Positions 25,150-34,416 of a stretch of 64,000 nucleotides of DNA are shown here, in pieces. The DNA is taken from contig JAIRVG010000052.1 in the NCBI GenBank assembly GCA_031253995.1, positions 62,001 to 126,000 on the forward strand, given 5' to 3'. The first letter of the stretch is position 1; the number at the start of each line of letters is the position of its first letter. The notes under the pieces are model-generated. The model saw only the letters and a list, made by a program, of their open reading frames with translations, made no database searches and was not told the origin of the DNA. A program made the position numbers and the translations under genes. This DNA comes from Paucimonas sp. (GTDB taxonomy: Bacteria; Pseudomonadota; Gammaproteobacteria; Pseudomonadales; Pseudomonadaceae).

Positions 25150-25195
25150 TACAAGGCTCAAGGCGAGCACCTTTTAGCTCTGACGCGGTCTACCG

Positions 25196-26095
25196 TCAGG
25201 CGCCCGGCATCTCCGCCAGCAGATGATTGAGCAACCGCCGCGCCGAAGGCGACAGCCCATCCTGGTCACGCACGCAGATCACGAACTCGCCCCGCGCCCA
25301 GGCATCGGTCAGCGGTATCACCTTCAACCCGAACATCTCGGCATAGCGCGCCACCGCCTCCCGCGGCAGGATGGTCTGCGCCAGCCCCGCCTGCACCAGC
25401 CGGTAGGCCGCATCGAACGAGGACACATGGGCGCGGATGCGCAGTTCGCGGCCCAGCTCCTGGGCCGTATTGAGCATGAAGCTGTTGAGGGTGGCGAACG
25501 CCGAATGGCCGATATGCTCGTAGTCCAGGGTTTCCCCCAGGGTGATGCTGGTGCGCCCGGCCAGGGGATGCCGGGCATTGACCACCAGGGCCAGGTGATC
25601 GCGGCGGTAGGGAATGAACTCCAGCTCGGCATTGGCCACCGTCCTGCGGCAGATACCCAGGTCGGCCTGGCCCTCCAGCACGCCGCGAACCACGTCGAAG
25701 CTGAAGCGCTCCTCCACATCCACGCGGATATGTTCGTTGGCCATCATGAACGACGACAGCGACTCGGGCAGGAACTCCATGATCGAGGAAATGTTCGCGT
25801 GGACCTTCACATGCCCCCGCGCGCCCTCGGCGTACTCGCTGATTTCCCCCTGCAGCCGCTCCATGCTGCGCATCAGCTGGCGGGCATGACGCAGCAGCGC
25901 CTGGCCCGCCGGCGTCGGCGTCACCCCGCGCTTGCTGCGGCGCAGCATCGGCACGCCGAGGGCGGCTTCGATATCGGCGATGCGCTTGCTCACCGCCGAG
26001 GGTGCGATGAACTCGCGCTCGGCGGCACGGGCGATGGTGCCTTCCTCGCAGACGGCGATGAACAGGCGCAGGGAAACAGGATCGATATGCCACAT
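25196..26095 (-). CDS. LysR-family transcriptional regulator
   Basis: This 299-aa LysR regulator has an N-terminal HTH (DPVSLRLFIAVCEEGTIARAAEREFIAPSAVSKRIADIE) and a C-terminal co-inducer domain (VKVHANISSIMEFLPESL onward). The ATG at 26095 is the first start giving the canonical N-terminus; no strong ribosome binding site is visible. It reads in the same direction as the lyase-CoA-transferase-MFS-porin operon 500 bases downstream and is the most likely regulator of it. Confidence 0.88.
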   Translation of the reverse strand: MWHIDPVSLRLFIAVCEEGTIARAAEREFIAPSAVSKRIADIEAALGVPMLRRSKRGVTPTPAGQALLRHARQLMRSMERLQGEISEYAEGARGHVKVHANISSIMEFLPESLSSFMMANEHIRVDVEERFSFDVVRGVLEGQADLGICRRTVANAELEFIPYRRDHLALVVNARHPLAGRTSITLGETLDYEHIGHSAFATLNSFMLNTAQELGRELRIRAHVSSFDAAYRLVQAGLAQTILPREAVARYAEMFGLKVIPLTDAWARGEFVICVRDQDGLSPSARRLLNHLLAEMPGA

Positions 26096-26163
26096 CGCGG
26101 CGGGCCTTGTGCAAATGAGTGCCGGCGCAGCATACGCAAGGCACTCGCGCTGCGGCAAACCGC

Positions 26164-27228
26164 TCAGCGTTGGGTCAGGCGGATGATCTGCCGCGCGCAG
26201 AACGCCCCGGTGAGGATCACGCCGAACAGGCGCAAGGTCTGCATGGCCAGCACGAGCCCCACGTCCGAGTCGGTTTCCACCGCGATGATCGCCATGGCAT
26301 CCAGGCCGCCGGGGCTGGTGGCCAGGTACATGGACAGGAAGTCGCTGCCGCTCAGCCGTGCCAGCGGCCAGGCGCAGGCGGCGCAGAGGATGATCAGCAC
26401 CACCGCACCGGCGATCATGCTCGGCAGGCGTTTCCACACGTAGGCCAGGGTATCGCGGTCGAAGCGCAGGCCGATGTAGCAGCCGATGGCGCCGTAGGCA
26501 GCGCTCAGCAGCCAGCCGGGCATGCTGATCTGCAGCACTCCGGCCAGTTGCAGGCAGCCGCCCAGCAACAGCGGCAGCAGCAGGGCGCCGGCCGGCATCC
26601 GCGAGCCGCCGACCACCCCGACCAGGATCACCCCCAGGCCGAGGGCCAGGTTGACCAGTTGCGGTGCGCTCGACTCGGCCGCTGCGCCAACGGCGATCTC
26701 GCCGCCCGCGCTGGCGCCCAGCAGGTGACTGACCAGCGATCCGATCATCACCACGCACACCACCCGCACGTACTGCATGGTGGCGACGATCCGACCGTCG
26801 GCGCCGTTTTCCTCGGACATGGCCACCATGGCCGAGGCCGCGCCGGGGGCGGTGCCCCAGGCCGCCGTGCTGCCGGGAATGCCGCCGTAGCGCACGGTGC
26901 CGAGGCCGACCAGGGCGCTGAGCACCACGGTCAGCAGGGTGGCGAACAGCATCAGTTCCCAGGATTCGGCCAGGGCGCTCAGCACCGACCAGGTGATCGA
27001 GTGGGCCACCAGCAGGCCGACACAGCCCTGGCCGAAGCGGAAGGCATGGCGATGCAGGCGGATGCTCGCGCCACTGGCGCCGAAGACGATGGCCACCAGC
27101 ATCGGCCCGAGGAACAGGCCGGCAGGGACGGCGAAGGCATGCAGAAGCTGGCCGACGCCGCCGGCGCAGAGGATCAGGGCAGGCCATTGGAACAGGGGGG
27201 AACGGAACCACGGAGTGGAAGAGGGCAA
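26164..27228 (-). CDS. AbrB-family membrane protein (putative transporter)
   Basis: This 354-aa polytopic protein of the AbrB family (PF05145) is often mis-annotated as ammonia monooxygenase. About ten hydrophobic segments fall in two related halves; PAGLFLGPMLVAIVFG and MPAGALLLPLLLGG mark the repeated unit, and GGIPGSTAAWGTAPGAASAMVAMSEE and ATSPGGLDAMAIIAVETDSD are the family's conserved loops. The TTG at 27228 is supported by GGAG 8 bases upstream. Transport substrate is unknown. It is divergent from a LysR gene whose intergenic inverted repeats probably control it. Confidence 0.75.
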   Translation of the reverse strand: MPSSTPWFRSPLFQWPALILCAGGVGQLLHAFAVPAGLFLGPMLVAIVFGASGASIRLHRHAFRFGQGCVGLLVAHSITWSVLSALAESWELMLFATLLTVVLSALVGLGTVRYGGIPGSTAAWGTAPGAASAMVAMSEENGADGRIVATMQYVRVVCVVMIGSLVSHLLGASAGGEIAVGAAAESSAPQLVNLALGLGVILVGVVGGSRMPAGALLLPLLLGGCLQLAGVLQISMPGWLLSAAYGAIGCYIGLRFDRDTLAYVWKRLPSMIAGAVVLIILCAACAWPLARLSGSDFLSMYLATSPGGLDAMAIIAVETDSDVGLVLAMQTLRLFGVILTGAFCARQIIRLTQR

Positions 27229-27297
27229 CGATGAATCTCCCGAGCAAGCGGTGCTGCGACGCCGCGAAAGCCAGCAGCGAGGAAATTATCGACGTAG

Positions 27298-27353
27298 CGA
27301 TTCATCAGGTCTATTTTCTAGTTTCGATGAATCGATAACTGAAATTCATGAAT
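27298..27353. promoter_or_regulatory. Inverted repeats between AbrB-family gene and lysR
   Basis: CGATTCATC (27298-27306) and GATGAATCG (27326-27334) form a perfect 9-bp inverted repeat with a 19-base spacer. A third related palindrome, ATTCATGAAT (27344-27353), abuts the lysR start. These fit recognition and activation sites of the adjacent LysR protein controlling both genes. Confidence 0.55.
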
Positions 27354-27354
27354 C

Positions 27355-28257
27355 ATGGACCTGCGCGACCTGACCTACTTCGAAACCATCGCTGAAATCG
27401 GCCACCTGGGCCGTGCGGCGGAAAAGCTCAATCGCAGCCAGCCGGCCTTGAGCAAAAGCATCCAGCGCCTGGAAGAGTCGCTGGGCGCGCGCCTGTTCCA
27501 GCGCGACGGCCGGCGCATCAAGCTCACCGACGTCGGCGAACTGTTGCTGGTACGAGGCAAGCAACTGCGCCTGAGCATCAGCGAAACCGAGCGCGAGGTG
27601 CGCGACTTCGCCGACGGCCTGATCGGCAACATTCGCCTCGGCTGTGCGGCGAGCATGGCCGAGCACCTGTTGCCGCAACTGGTGGGCGCGCTGCTGGACC
27701 GCGCCCCCGACCTGACCCTGAGCCTCTCCATCGCCCAGGACGATGTGCTGCGTGAGTCGCTGCGTGGCGGGCGGCTGGACGCGATCATCTGTCCGTTGAT
27801 CAGCGAAGACCCGCGCTTCCTCACCTACCCGGTGCTGCAGGACGAGGCGGTGGTGGTGGCCAGTGCCGACCACCCGGTGTTCGCCGCCCGGTCATTGGCG
27901 CTCAAGGACCTGTGCCAGTACCGCTGGGTACTGGCGCCGCCGACGGTGACCGCGCGGCGCTGGATCGACCATGCCTTCCTGTCCCGGCAGTTGCCGGCGC
28001 CGGTGGTGCAGATCGAGACCAACTCGATCTCGCTGATGCCACGGATGATCGCCCGCACCCGGTTGTTGAGTTTCGTCGCCCGGGAAACCCTGGAGCACGG
28101 CCACGTCATGTCACGGCTGCGGGAAGTGCCGCTGGCCGAGACCACCATGAGCCGCACGGTGGCGGTGCTGGTGAGGGCGGAGGGGTATCTGCCACCGGCG
28201 GTGGCGGCGATGATCGAGCTGTTGAGGCGGGAAGGAGAGGATTTGCTGAAGGGGTGA
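27355..28257 (+). CDS. LysR-family transcriptional regulator
   Basis: This 300-aa LysR regulator has the HTH in MDLRDLTYFETIAEIGHLGRAAEKLNRSQPALSKSIQRLE and a co-inducer-binding domain beginning near residue 90 (GNIRLGCAASMAEHLLPQL). It is divergent from the AbrB-family gene with shared inverted repeats, so it is probably that gene's regulator and autoregulated. It ends convergent with the siderophore receptor gene, separated by a REP-type hairpin. Confidence 0.88.
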   Translation: MDLRDLTYFETIAEIGHLGRAAEKLNRSQPALSKSIQRLEESLGARLFQRDGRRIKLTDVGELLLVRGKQLRLSISETEREVRDFADGLIGNIRLGCAASMAEHLLPQLVGALLDRAPDLTLSLSIAQDDVLRESLRGGRLDAIICPLISEDPRFLTYPVLQDEAVVVASADHPVFAARSLALKDLCQYRWVLAPPTVTARRWIDHAFLSRQLPAPVVQIETNSISLMPRMIARTRLLSFVARETLEHGHVMSRLREVPLAETTMSRTVAVLVRAEGYLPPAVAAMIELLRREGEDLLKG

Positions 28258-28285
28258 GGCGAGCAAGACTCAGGATGCGGGAACT

Positions 28286-28313
28286 TGTGGGAGCGGGTGA
28301 ACCCACTCCCACA
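28286..28313. terminator. REP-type hairpin between convergent genes
   Basis: TGTGGGAGCGGGT and ACCCACTCCCACA arms (one mismatch) enclose a 2-base loop between the convergent lysR and TonB-receptor stops. It is a Pseudomonas REP-like sequence that could act as a bidirectional terminator. Confidence 0.5.
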
Positions 28314-28331
28314 GAGTCCGCTACAGAGCGC

Positions 28332-30563
28332 TTAGAAGTCGACCGAAGCCGACATCAGGTAGGTGCGTGGCGCGCCCAGCCCCAAGCTGGCGGTCAGCGG
28401 TACGCCCCAGTAGTCCTTGTCGGTCAGGTTCTCGATACCGGCGCGGAACACCACCGGCTTGCTGGCGATCTGCGTGGCGTAGCGGGCACCGATGTCGAAG
28501 GTGGTGTAGCCCGGGATCGACAGGCTGTTGTCGGCGCTGATGTACTGCTTGGACACCGAGCTGACGTTGCCGGTCAGGGTCAGGCCTTCCACCACCGGGG
28601 TGTCCCATTCCACACCCAGCTTGCCTTGCAGCTTGGGATAGGCGGTGGCCTTCTTGCCTTCGTTGGCAGCCACGGCCGCCTTGGTCACTTCCGGGTCGAC
28701 GTAGGCGATACCGCCCATCAGGCGCCAGTCCTGCAGCGGCGAGCCGAAGAAGCTCCATTCCACGCCACGGTTACGCTGCTCGCCGCCGAAGGAGTAGTAC
28801 TGGGTGACCGGGTCGGTGTAGGCGCTCGGACGCTTGATCTCGTAGAACGCCAGGGTATGGCTGAAGGTGCCGAGGTCGAGCTTGAGGCCGACTTCGCGCT
28901 GTCTCGACTCGTACGGCGCGAACACCTGGCCGGCGTTGGGTGCCGAGGCCGGGGCGATGGCGCCCTTGCTCAGGCCCTCGATGTAGTTGGCGTACACCGA
29001 CAGCTCGTCGGTCAGCTTGAACAGGATCGCACCCGCCGGGGTGTTGGCGTGGGTGTCGTAGTTGGGCTTGTTGCGCGCGCCGGTGGCGATGTTGAAAGTA
29101 TCGGTGACCACTTCCTGGCGACGGATGCCGAGGGTCACTTGCAGGCGGTTGTCGAACATCGACAGGGTATCGGCGATGCCGTAGCTCTTCAGGTCGTTTT
29201 CGGTGTAGGCGATTTTCGGGTAAAGCTGCGAGGCCTCGGGGCCCCAGACCGGGTGATAGATGTTGGTGGTCCAGGTGGCGCCCGGGACGGCGCGACGGCC
29301 GTAGTCGGTCTGCTTGTCGCGATACTCGGTGGCGTTCACCGACCACTGGTGGTTGATGCCGAAGGTGTCGAAATGACCGCGCAGGCCGACTTCCGCGGAA
29401 GTCTTCTCGATCTTCATCTTCAGCTGGCCCATGGTGGTGGTGAAGTCACCGGCGTTGTTGATCAACGTGCCGACCATCGCGCCGCTGTACTTGTAGTTGG
29501 TCTTGCTGGTGCCGATCGCACCGTAGGCCAGCAACTGGTCGTTGATCTCGAACTCGCCACGCAGGATCGCGCCCTTGTCCTTGGTTTCGACGAAGGCCCA
29601 GTCGGGGTTGAGCAGGGTGTCGGACTTCGGTGCGCTGGGCACCGCCACGCCGGCGGCCAGGCCGATGCCGCGGTTCTGTCCGCGGATGGTGTCGTCGGTG
29701 TCGTACAGGTCTACCGACAGCTTGGCCCGCTCGCCGCGCCAGTCCAGGGCCAGGGCGCCGAGGGTGTTGCGCTTGTGCTGGTCGTCGATGGCGGCGTCGC
29801 CGTCGCGGTACATGCCGTTGAAACGCACGCCGAACTGGTTGCCTTCGCCGAAGCGCCGGCCGACGTCGATGTGTCCGCCGAACTGGGCGTCGGACTCGTA
29901 GGTGGCGGTCAGGCGGGTCAGCGGCGTGTCATGGGCGCGCTTGGGAATCAGGTTGACGATACCGCCCACCGAACCGCCCGGCGGCATGCCGTTGAGCAGG
30001 GCCGAGGGGCCCTTGAGCACTTCGATGCGCTCGAACATTTCCGGCGAGGCGCGGTAGTAGGGGGCCATGCCGAACAGGCCGTCGACGGTCATGTCGCTGA
30101 CGCTGGTCTGGAAGCCGCGGATCGAGTAGTTCTCGCTGTAGGTGCCGGTCAGGCCGTTGCTGAATACCGAGGGGTCGGTGGCGGCGATGACGTCGGTGAT
30201 GTCCTTGGCCTGCAGGTCCTGGATATAGGTGTCGGTGTAGCTGACGGTGCTGAACGGCGTCTCCATGAAGTCCTTGTTGCCCAGCAGGCCGACCCGGCCA
30301 CCGGTGGCGACCTGGCCGCCGGCATAGGCTGGGGGCAGGTTCTCGGCGTTTTCCAGGGTGCTTTCGACGCGGGTTTCGCTCAGTTCCAGGTTGCCTTTCT
30401 TCGCGCCTTCCTTGGCCTGTTCTTCAGGCTCGGCGGCGAAGGTGGCCATGGATGCGCTGCCCAGGCCGATCATCAGGGCCATTTGCACGGCAGCGAAGGT
30501 GCGGTTGAGGGAGAACTGCGGCGCAACAGGGTGGCCGCGGCGGGAAGTACAACGTACCGACAT
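28332..30563 (-). CDS. TonB-dependent siderophore receptor
   Basis: This 743-aa outer-membrane receptor would import the ferric siderophore made by this locus. A signal peptide ends near residue 43 (ATFA-AEPEE). The plug domain contains YSIRGFQTSVSDMTVDGLFG and IEVLKGPSALLNGMPPGGSVGGIVNLIPKR, and the barrel ends in the usual Phe (SASVDF). There is no N-terminal secretin/TonB signalling domain, so it does not look like a surface-signalling receptor for the local ECF sigma factor. AAGGA lies 8 bases upstream of the ATG at 30563. A Fur-box-like site precedes it. Location matches FatA/BauA receptors of anguibactin/acinetobactin loci. Confidence 0.92.
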   Translation of the reverse strand: MSVRCTSRRGHPVAPQFSLNRTFAAVQMALMIGLGSASMATFAAEPEEQAKEGAKKGNLELSETRVESTLENAENLPPAYAGGQVATGGRVGLLGNKDFMETPFSTVSYTDTYIQDLQAKDITDVIAATDPSVFSNGLTGTYSENYSIRGFQTSVSDMTVDGLFGMAPYYRASPEMFERIEVLKGPSALLNGMPPGGSVGGIVNLIPKRAHDTPLTRLTATYESDAQFGGHIDVGRRFGEGNQFGVRFNGMYRDGDAAIDDQHKRNTLGALALDWRGERAKLSVDLYDTDDTIRGQNRGIGLAAGVAVPSAPKSDTLLNPDWAFVETKDKGAILRGEFEINDQLLAYGAIGTSKTNYKYSGAMVGTLINNAGDFTTTMGQLKMKIEKTSAEVGLRGHFDTFGINHQWSVNATEYRDKQTDYGRRAVPGATWTTNIYHPVWGPEASQLYPKIAYTENDLKSYGIADTLSMFDNRLQVTLGIRRQEVVTDTFNIATGARNKPNYDTHANTPAGAILFKLTDELSVYANYIEGLSKGAIAPASAPNAGQVFAPYESRQREVGLKLDLGTFSHTLAFYEIKRPSAYTDPVTQYYSFGGEQRNRGVEWSFFGSPLQDWRLMGGIAYVDPEVTKAAVAANEGKKATAYPKLQGKLGVEWDTPVVEGLTLTGNVSSVSKQYISADNSLSIPGYTTFDIGARYATQIASKPVVFRAGIENLTDKDYWGVPLTASLGLGAPRTYLMSASVDF

Positions 30564-30633
30564 GCTGTGATTCCTTTCGATTCTAGGAGTAGTGATGGCA
30601 TTCACTAGGGATTCCGAACCGGGAAGGAAAAAC

Positions 30634-30652
30634 CTCAATGACAATCATTAAC
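30634..30652. promoter_or_regulatory. Fur box upstream of the receptor gene
   Basis: The sequence containing AATGACAATCATTA matches 14 of 19 positions of the Fur consensus GATAATGATAATCATTATC. It lies 71 bases before the receptor start, implying repression by Fe-Fur. Confidence 0.7.
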
Positions 30653-30705
30653 ATTTATTTGGTGGCCACTATGGTGGCCATCCTGGCCTTCGGGAGTGCC
30701 ATCCC

Positions 30706-30746
30706 TGTAGGAGCGAGCTTGTTCGCGAAGGGCCGCAAAGCGGCCC
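30706..30746. repeat. REP-like element with GGGCCGC hairpin
   Basis: TGTAGGAGCGAGCTTGTTCG followed by GGGCCGC-AAA-GCGGCCC (30730-30746) lies between the binding-protein stop and the receptor promoter. The hairpin is identical to that after treS. It may terminate the transport operon. Confidence 0.6.
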
Positions 30747-30762
30747 CGATTGGTTCCCCAGG

Positions 30763-31749
30763 TCAGCCCTGATACCCCTTCACCACCTCATCCGCCATCC
30801 GGTTCAGGCAGGTCGGGCTGGCGGTGCACAGGTACCAGGTCTGCGCATCGACGAACACCACGCGCCCGTTGCTCCACGCCTTGGTCTTGCGCAGCAGCGG
30901 GTTTTCCAGGGTCTTCAGGTCGAGGGCCGGGCGCCGTTCCATCACGGCAGTGCGGTCGATGATGTAGAGAATGTCCGGGTCGGCCTGCTGGATGAACTCG
31001 TTGGAAATCGGCTGGCCATGCAGCCCGGCTTCCCGGTCGGTGCTGGCCGGCTTCACGCCGAGGGTGTCGAAGATGAAGCCATAGCGCGACTTCACCCCAT
31101 AGGAGGTGAAGGCGCCGTTGTTGTGCAGGACGATCAGCGCCTTCTCCGGCCGGCCTTCGGTGACCTTGCGGGTCTGCTCGACCTTGGCGTCCATCTCGGC
31201 AACCTTCTGCTTCGCCAGCTCCTCCTTGCCGAGGATCTGCCCGAGGGTGGTCAGGTGCTGCTTGGCGGCCTCGATGAAGTTGCCCTGCTTGTTGTTCAGG
31301 TCGACGTCGTCGTACAGGGTCGGCGCGATCTGGCTCAGCTCGGCGTAGCTCTGCGCCTGCAAGGGCGAGATCAGGATCAGGTCGGGCTTGAGCGCGTGCA
31401 GGCTTTCCAGATTGGGCTGGATGGTGGTGCCGACATCGGCCACCGCCGGGTCGTCACGGTACTTGACCAGGAAATCGGCGACATAGTCCTTGGCGATGCC
31501 CACCACCGGTGCACCGAGCTGGTCGAGGCTGTCCAGCTCGCTCATGTCGAAGGCCACCACCCGTTCTGGCAGCTTGTCCAGGACGGTGGTGCCCAGCGGG
31601 TGCTCGATTTTCCGTGGCGCATAGGCCGGCGCGCTGGCCTGGGCTTCGGCCTTGGCCGGTTGCGGTGCTTGCTTGGCCTGCTGGTCGCAGCCGGACACGG
31701 CTGCGGCGACGGCCAGGGCCAGGAGCGCGGCGGGGATCGCGTTTTTCAT
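30763..31749 (-). CDS. Siderophore ABC transporter substrate-binding lipoprotein (FatB/BauB-like)
   Basis: This 328-aa periplasmic binding protein (PF01497 type) has a lipoprotein signal with lipobox SGC, so Cys21 would be lipidated. The sequence after it ([40 protein letters not shown]) matches the FatB/BauB/CeuE group that binds ferric siderophores after outer-membrane passage. Its ATG overlaps the ATPase stop by 4 bases. It is the last gene of the transport operon. Confidence 0.88.
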   Translation of the reverse strand: MKNAIPAALLALAVAAAVSGCDQQAKQAPQPAKAEAQASAPAYAPRKIEHPLGTTVLDKLPERVVAFDMSELDSLDQLGAPVVGIAKDYVADFLVKYRDDPAVADVGTTIQPNLESLHALKPDLILISPLQAQSYAELSQIAPTLYDDVDLNNKQGNFIEAAKQHLTTLGQILGKEELAKQKVAEMDAKVEQTRKVTEGRPEKALIVLHNNGAFTSYGVKSRYGFIFDTLGVKPASTDREAGLHGQPISNEFIQQADPDILYIIDRTAVMERRPALDLKTLENPLLRKTKAWSNGRVVFVDAQTWYLCTASPTCLNRMADEVVKGYQG

Positions 31750-32528
31750 GTCAGTTCCCTTGAGATGGATGGATTGAAGTAGTTGCAGACGAGTCCGCGC
31801 TCACTGCGCAGGATCTCGAAATCGAGGCCGAACAGCTCGCCCAGGCGCGCCGGGTTGACCACCTCGGCCACCGACCCCTGGCAGTGCACGGCACCGCCCT
31901 TCATGGCGACGATATGGTCGGAGTAGTTGGCGGCGAAGTTGATGTCGTGGACCACCAGGATCACCGTGCGCCCCTGTTCGTCGCAGAGCCGGCGCAGGGC
32001 GCGCATGATCAGCACGGCGTGCTTCATGTCGAGGTTGTTCAGGGGTTCGTCCAGCAGCAGGTAGTCGGTCTGCTGGGCGATGGTCATGGCCAGGAAGGCC
32101 ATCTGCCGCTGGCCGCCGCTGAGCTCGTCGATCCACGACTGGCGCAGGCCCTGCAACGACAGGAAGGCGATGGCCTGGTCGATCGCCTGGTGGTCTTCGG
32201 CGGTGAGGTTGCCGCGGCTGTAGGGGAAGCGACCGAAGGCCACCAGTTCCTCCACGGTCAGGCGCAGGTTGAAGTCCGGGGTCTGGCGCAGGGTCGCCAC
32301 GCACTTGGCGTAGTCGCGCACCGGGATCGAGGCGATATCGCGACCGCCCAGGCTGACCGTGCCGGCGCTGGCGCCTTGCAGCCGTGCGACCAGCATCAGC
32401 AGGGTGGTCTTGCCGGCGCCGTTGGGGCCGATCAGCGAGGTGACCTTGCCCTGGGGGAAGTCCACGCTGACATCGCTCAGCACCGGCTTGTCGCCATAGG
32501 ACTTGTGGACATGGCGGAGGGAAATCAT
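31746..32528 (-). CDS. Siderophore ABC transporter ATP-binding protein
   Basis: This 260-aa ATPase powers the adjacent permeases. Walker A GPNGAGKTT, signature LSGGQRQ, Walker B DYLLLDEP and the H-loop VVHD are all present. It matches the ferric-siderophore (FepC/BauE) subfamily. It overlaps the permease gene upstream and the binding-protein gene downstream by 4 bases each. Confidence 0.92.
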   Translation of the reverse strand: MISLRHVHKSYGDKPVLSDVSVDFPQGKVTSLIGPNGAGKTTLLMLVARLQGASAGTVSLGGRDIASIPVRDYAKCVATLRQTPDFNLRLTVEELVAFGRFPYSRGNLTAEDHQAIDQAIAFLSLQGLRQSWIDELSGGQRQMAFLAMTIAQQTDYLLLDEPLNNLDMKHAVLIMRALRRLCDEQGRTVILVVHDINFAANYSDHIVAMKGGAVHCQGSVAEVVNPARLGELFGLDFEILRSERGLVCNYFNPSISRELT

Positions 32529-33475
32529 GCGGTGCCTCGTGTGCGAATCATCAGCAGAAGGAAATACACGCCGCACACCAGGTTGATCAGGATGCTGACG
32601 GAGGTGTTGTAGTTGAACAGTTGCTCCACCAGGTACTGGGCAACGATGAACAGGCCGATGGCGATGGCACTGGCCAGCGGCAGGGTGATCCGGTGGCGCT
32701 GGCTGCGGGCCAGGGCGTAGCTGAGGTTGGCGACGAACACCCCCATGAACGCGGTGGGCCCTACCAGGCTGGTGGACAGCGCCACCAGCAGGGCGATCAG
32801 CGCCAGTTGCAGGCGCACCGCGCGCAGGTAGTCGACGCCCAGGGACTGGGCCTGGTCGCGACCCAGCGCCAGGACGTCGAGCACCGCCAGCTGGCGCCGG
32901 GCGATCAGGCAGGTCACCGCCACCAGCGCGGCGCAGACCGTCACCTGGGGCAATTGCGCCTTGTTGAACGAGGCGTAGTTGAAGCCCTGCAGGATGGAGA
33001 ATTCGCCGGGGCTGATCTTCAGCTGGATGAACTGGGTGAAGGTGGCGATCACCATGCTCAGCACCAGGCCCAGCAACAGCAGGAAGTACACGTTGTTGCG
33101 CCCGTCGCGGAACAGCCAGCGATGGATCAGCCAGGAGTAGCCGAGCATCAGCAAAACCGACAGCGCCATGTTGCCGTTGCGTCCCAGCAGCACCAGGCTC
33201 TGGCTGCCCAGGACCAGGATCAGCAGCGCCTGGAACAGCAGGTAGATGGCTTCGTAGCCCATGATCGCCGGGGTCAGGATGCGGTTGCCGGCGATGGTCT
33301 GGAATACCACCGAGGCGTAGGCCACGCAGACCCCGGCGATGACCATGGCGCCAAGGCGGACCAGCCGTCGGGGGATGACCCACTCGAAGTCCATGCCGGA
33401 ACCCAGCAGCACGAAGCCCAGGGCCAGGAGCAGCACCAGCAGCCAGATGCCGTAGTGCGTCAGTCGTGCGCTCAT
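32525..33475 (-). CDS. Siderophore ABC transporter permease (FatC/BauC-like)
   Basis: This 316-aa FecCD-family inner-membrane permease has about nine hydrophobic segments and the family loop SLVGPTAFMGVFVANLSYALAR that contacts the ATPase. It pairs with the next permease. Four-base overlaps (ATGA) with both neighbours indicate translational coupling. Confidence 0.9.
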   Translation of the reverse strand: MSARLTHYGIWLLVLLLALGFVLLGSGMDFEWVIPRRLVRLGAMVIAGVCVAYASVVFQTIAGNRILTPAIMGYEAIYLLFQALLILVLGSQSLVLLGRNGNMALSVLLMLGYSWLIHRWLFRDGRNNVYFLLLLGLVLSMVIATFTQFIQLKISPGEFSILQGFNYASFNKAQLPQVTVCAALVAVTCLIARRQLAVLDVLALGRDQAQSLGVDYLRAVRLQLALIALLVALSTSLVGPTAFMGVFVANLSYALARSQRHRITLPLASAIAIGLFIVAQYLVEQLFNYNTSVSILINLVCGVYFLLLMIRTRGTA

Positions 33476-34416
33476 GCGTACTTCCTCACCAGCAGGATGA
33501 GGAACAGCACGCCGCCGACGCTGCCGGCGGTGAGGCCGATGGGCACCTCGAAGGGGTAGATCAGCAGGCGCCCGACGATATCGCAGGCCAGCAGCAGCGC
33601 CGCGCCGCACAGAGCGACGATGGGCAGCGTACGCTTGAGGTTTTCCCCCCAGTACAGCGCCACCAGGTTGGGAATCACCAGGCCGACGAAGGGAATGGCG
33701 CCCACGGTGATGACCGTGGCGGACACGGTCAGTGCCACCAGGAGCAGCCCCAGGGTGACGTTGGCCGCATAGTTCAGGCCGAGGCTGTTGGCCATGCCTT
33801 CGCCCATGCCGAGCACGGTGAAGCGTTGGGCGAACAGGTAGGTGAGGGCGACGATGGGCAGGATCAGGTAGATGATCTCGTAGTTGCCCTGGACGATCCG
33901 CGAGAAGTCCCCCAGCAGCCAGCCCTGCATGCTCTGCAGGAAGTTGTGGCGGAAGGCGTAGAACTCGGCGATGGCGCTGAGCACGCTGCCGTACATCAGG
34001 CCGATCACCGGCACCAGCACAGTGTTCTTGAAGCGGATGCGGCGGATGATCGCCACGTACAGCAGGCTGGCGGCGAAGCAGAACGCCAGGGCGAAGCTCA
34101 TGCGGGTGAAGGTGCTGGCGGCGGGGAAGCTGGTGAGCGCCACCAGGATGCCCAGCTTGGCCGCATCCAGGCCGCCGGAGGTGCCGGGTTCGACGAAGCG
34201 GTTACGCACGATCTGCTGCAGGATCACCCCGCACACCGCCAGGCCGACCCCGGTCAGCACCAGCGCGGCCAGGCGCGGCAGGCGGCTGGCGGTGAGGGTC
34301 AGCCAGGCATCTTCGGACATCGCCAGCAGGTCGCTCCACGCCACCTGCTTGACCCCGACCATCAGGGACAGGACGCACAGCACAAGGAACAGCAGGGGCA
34401 GGACCAGGCGAGTCAA
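33472..34416 (-). CDS. Siderophore ABC transporter permease (FatD/BauD-like)
   Basis: This 314-aa FecCD-family permease includes GVGLAVCGVILQQIVRNRFVEPGTSGG and the ATPase-contact segment VGAIPFVGLVIPNLVALYWG. The ATG giving MVGVKQ would delete the first membrane helix, so the TTG at 34416 is preferred: it overlaps the upstream ABC gene's stop as TTGA, mirroring the ATGA overlaps elsewhere in this operon. It would form the channel with the other permease. Confidence 0.88.
   Translation of the reverse strand: MTRLVLPLLFLVLCVLSLMVGVKQVAWSDLLAMSEDAWLTLTASRLPRLAALVLTGVGLAVCGVILQQIVRNRFVEPGTSGGLDAAKLGILVALTSFPAASTFTRMSFALAFCFAASLLYVAIIRRIRFKNTVLVPVIGLMYGSVLSAIAEFYAFRHNFLQSMQGWLLGDFSRIVQGNYEIIYLILPIVALTYLFAQRFTVLGMGEGMANSLGLNYAANVTLGLLLVALTVSATVITVGAIPFVGLVIPNLVALYWGENLKRTLPIVALCGAALLLACDIVGRLLIYPFEVPIGLTAGSVGGVLFLILLVRKYA

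Noticed and set aside
24831..25170. Short open frames within the inverted repeats
   Set aside because: Two of them (24831-25061 and 24952-25170 on the minus strand) contain the same peptide because they read repeat DNA; no gene support.
26164..27228. Annotation of the AbrB-family gene as ammonia monooxygenase
   Set aside because: That label is a historical mis-annotation of this family; the sequence shows a polytopic membrane protein with no monooxygenase features.
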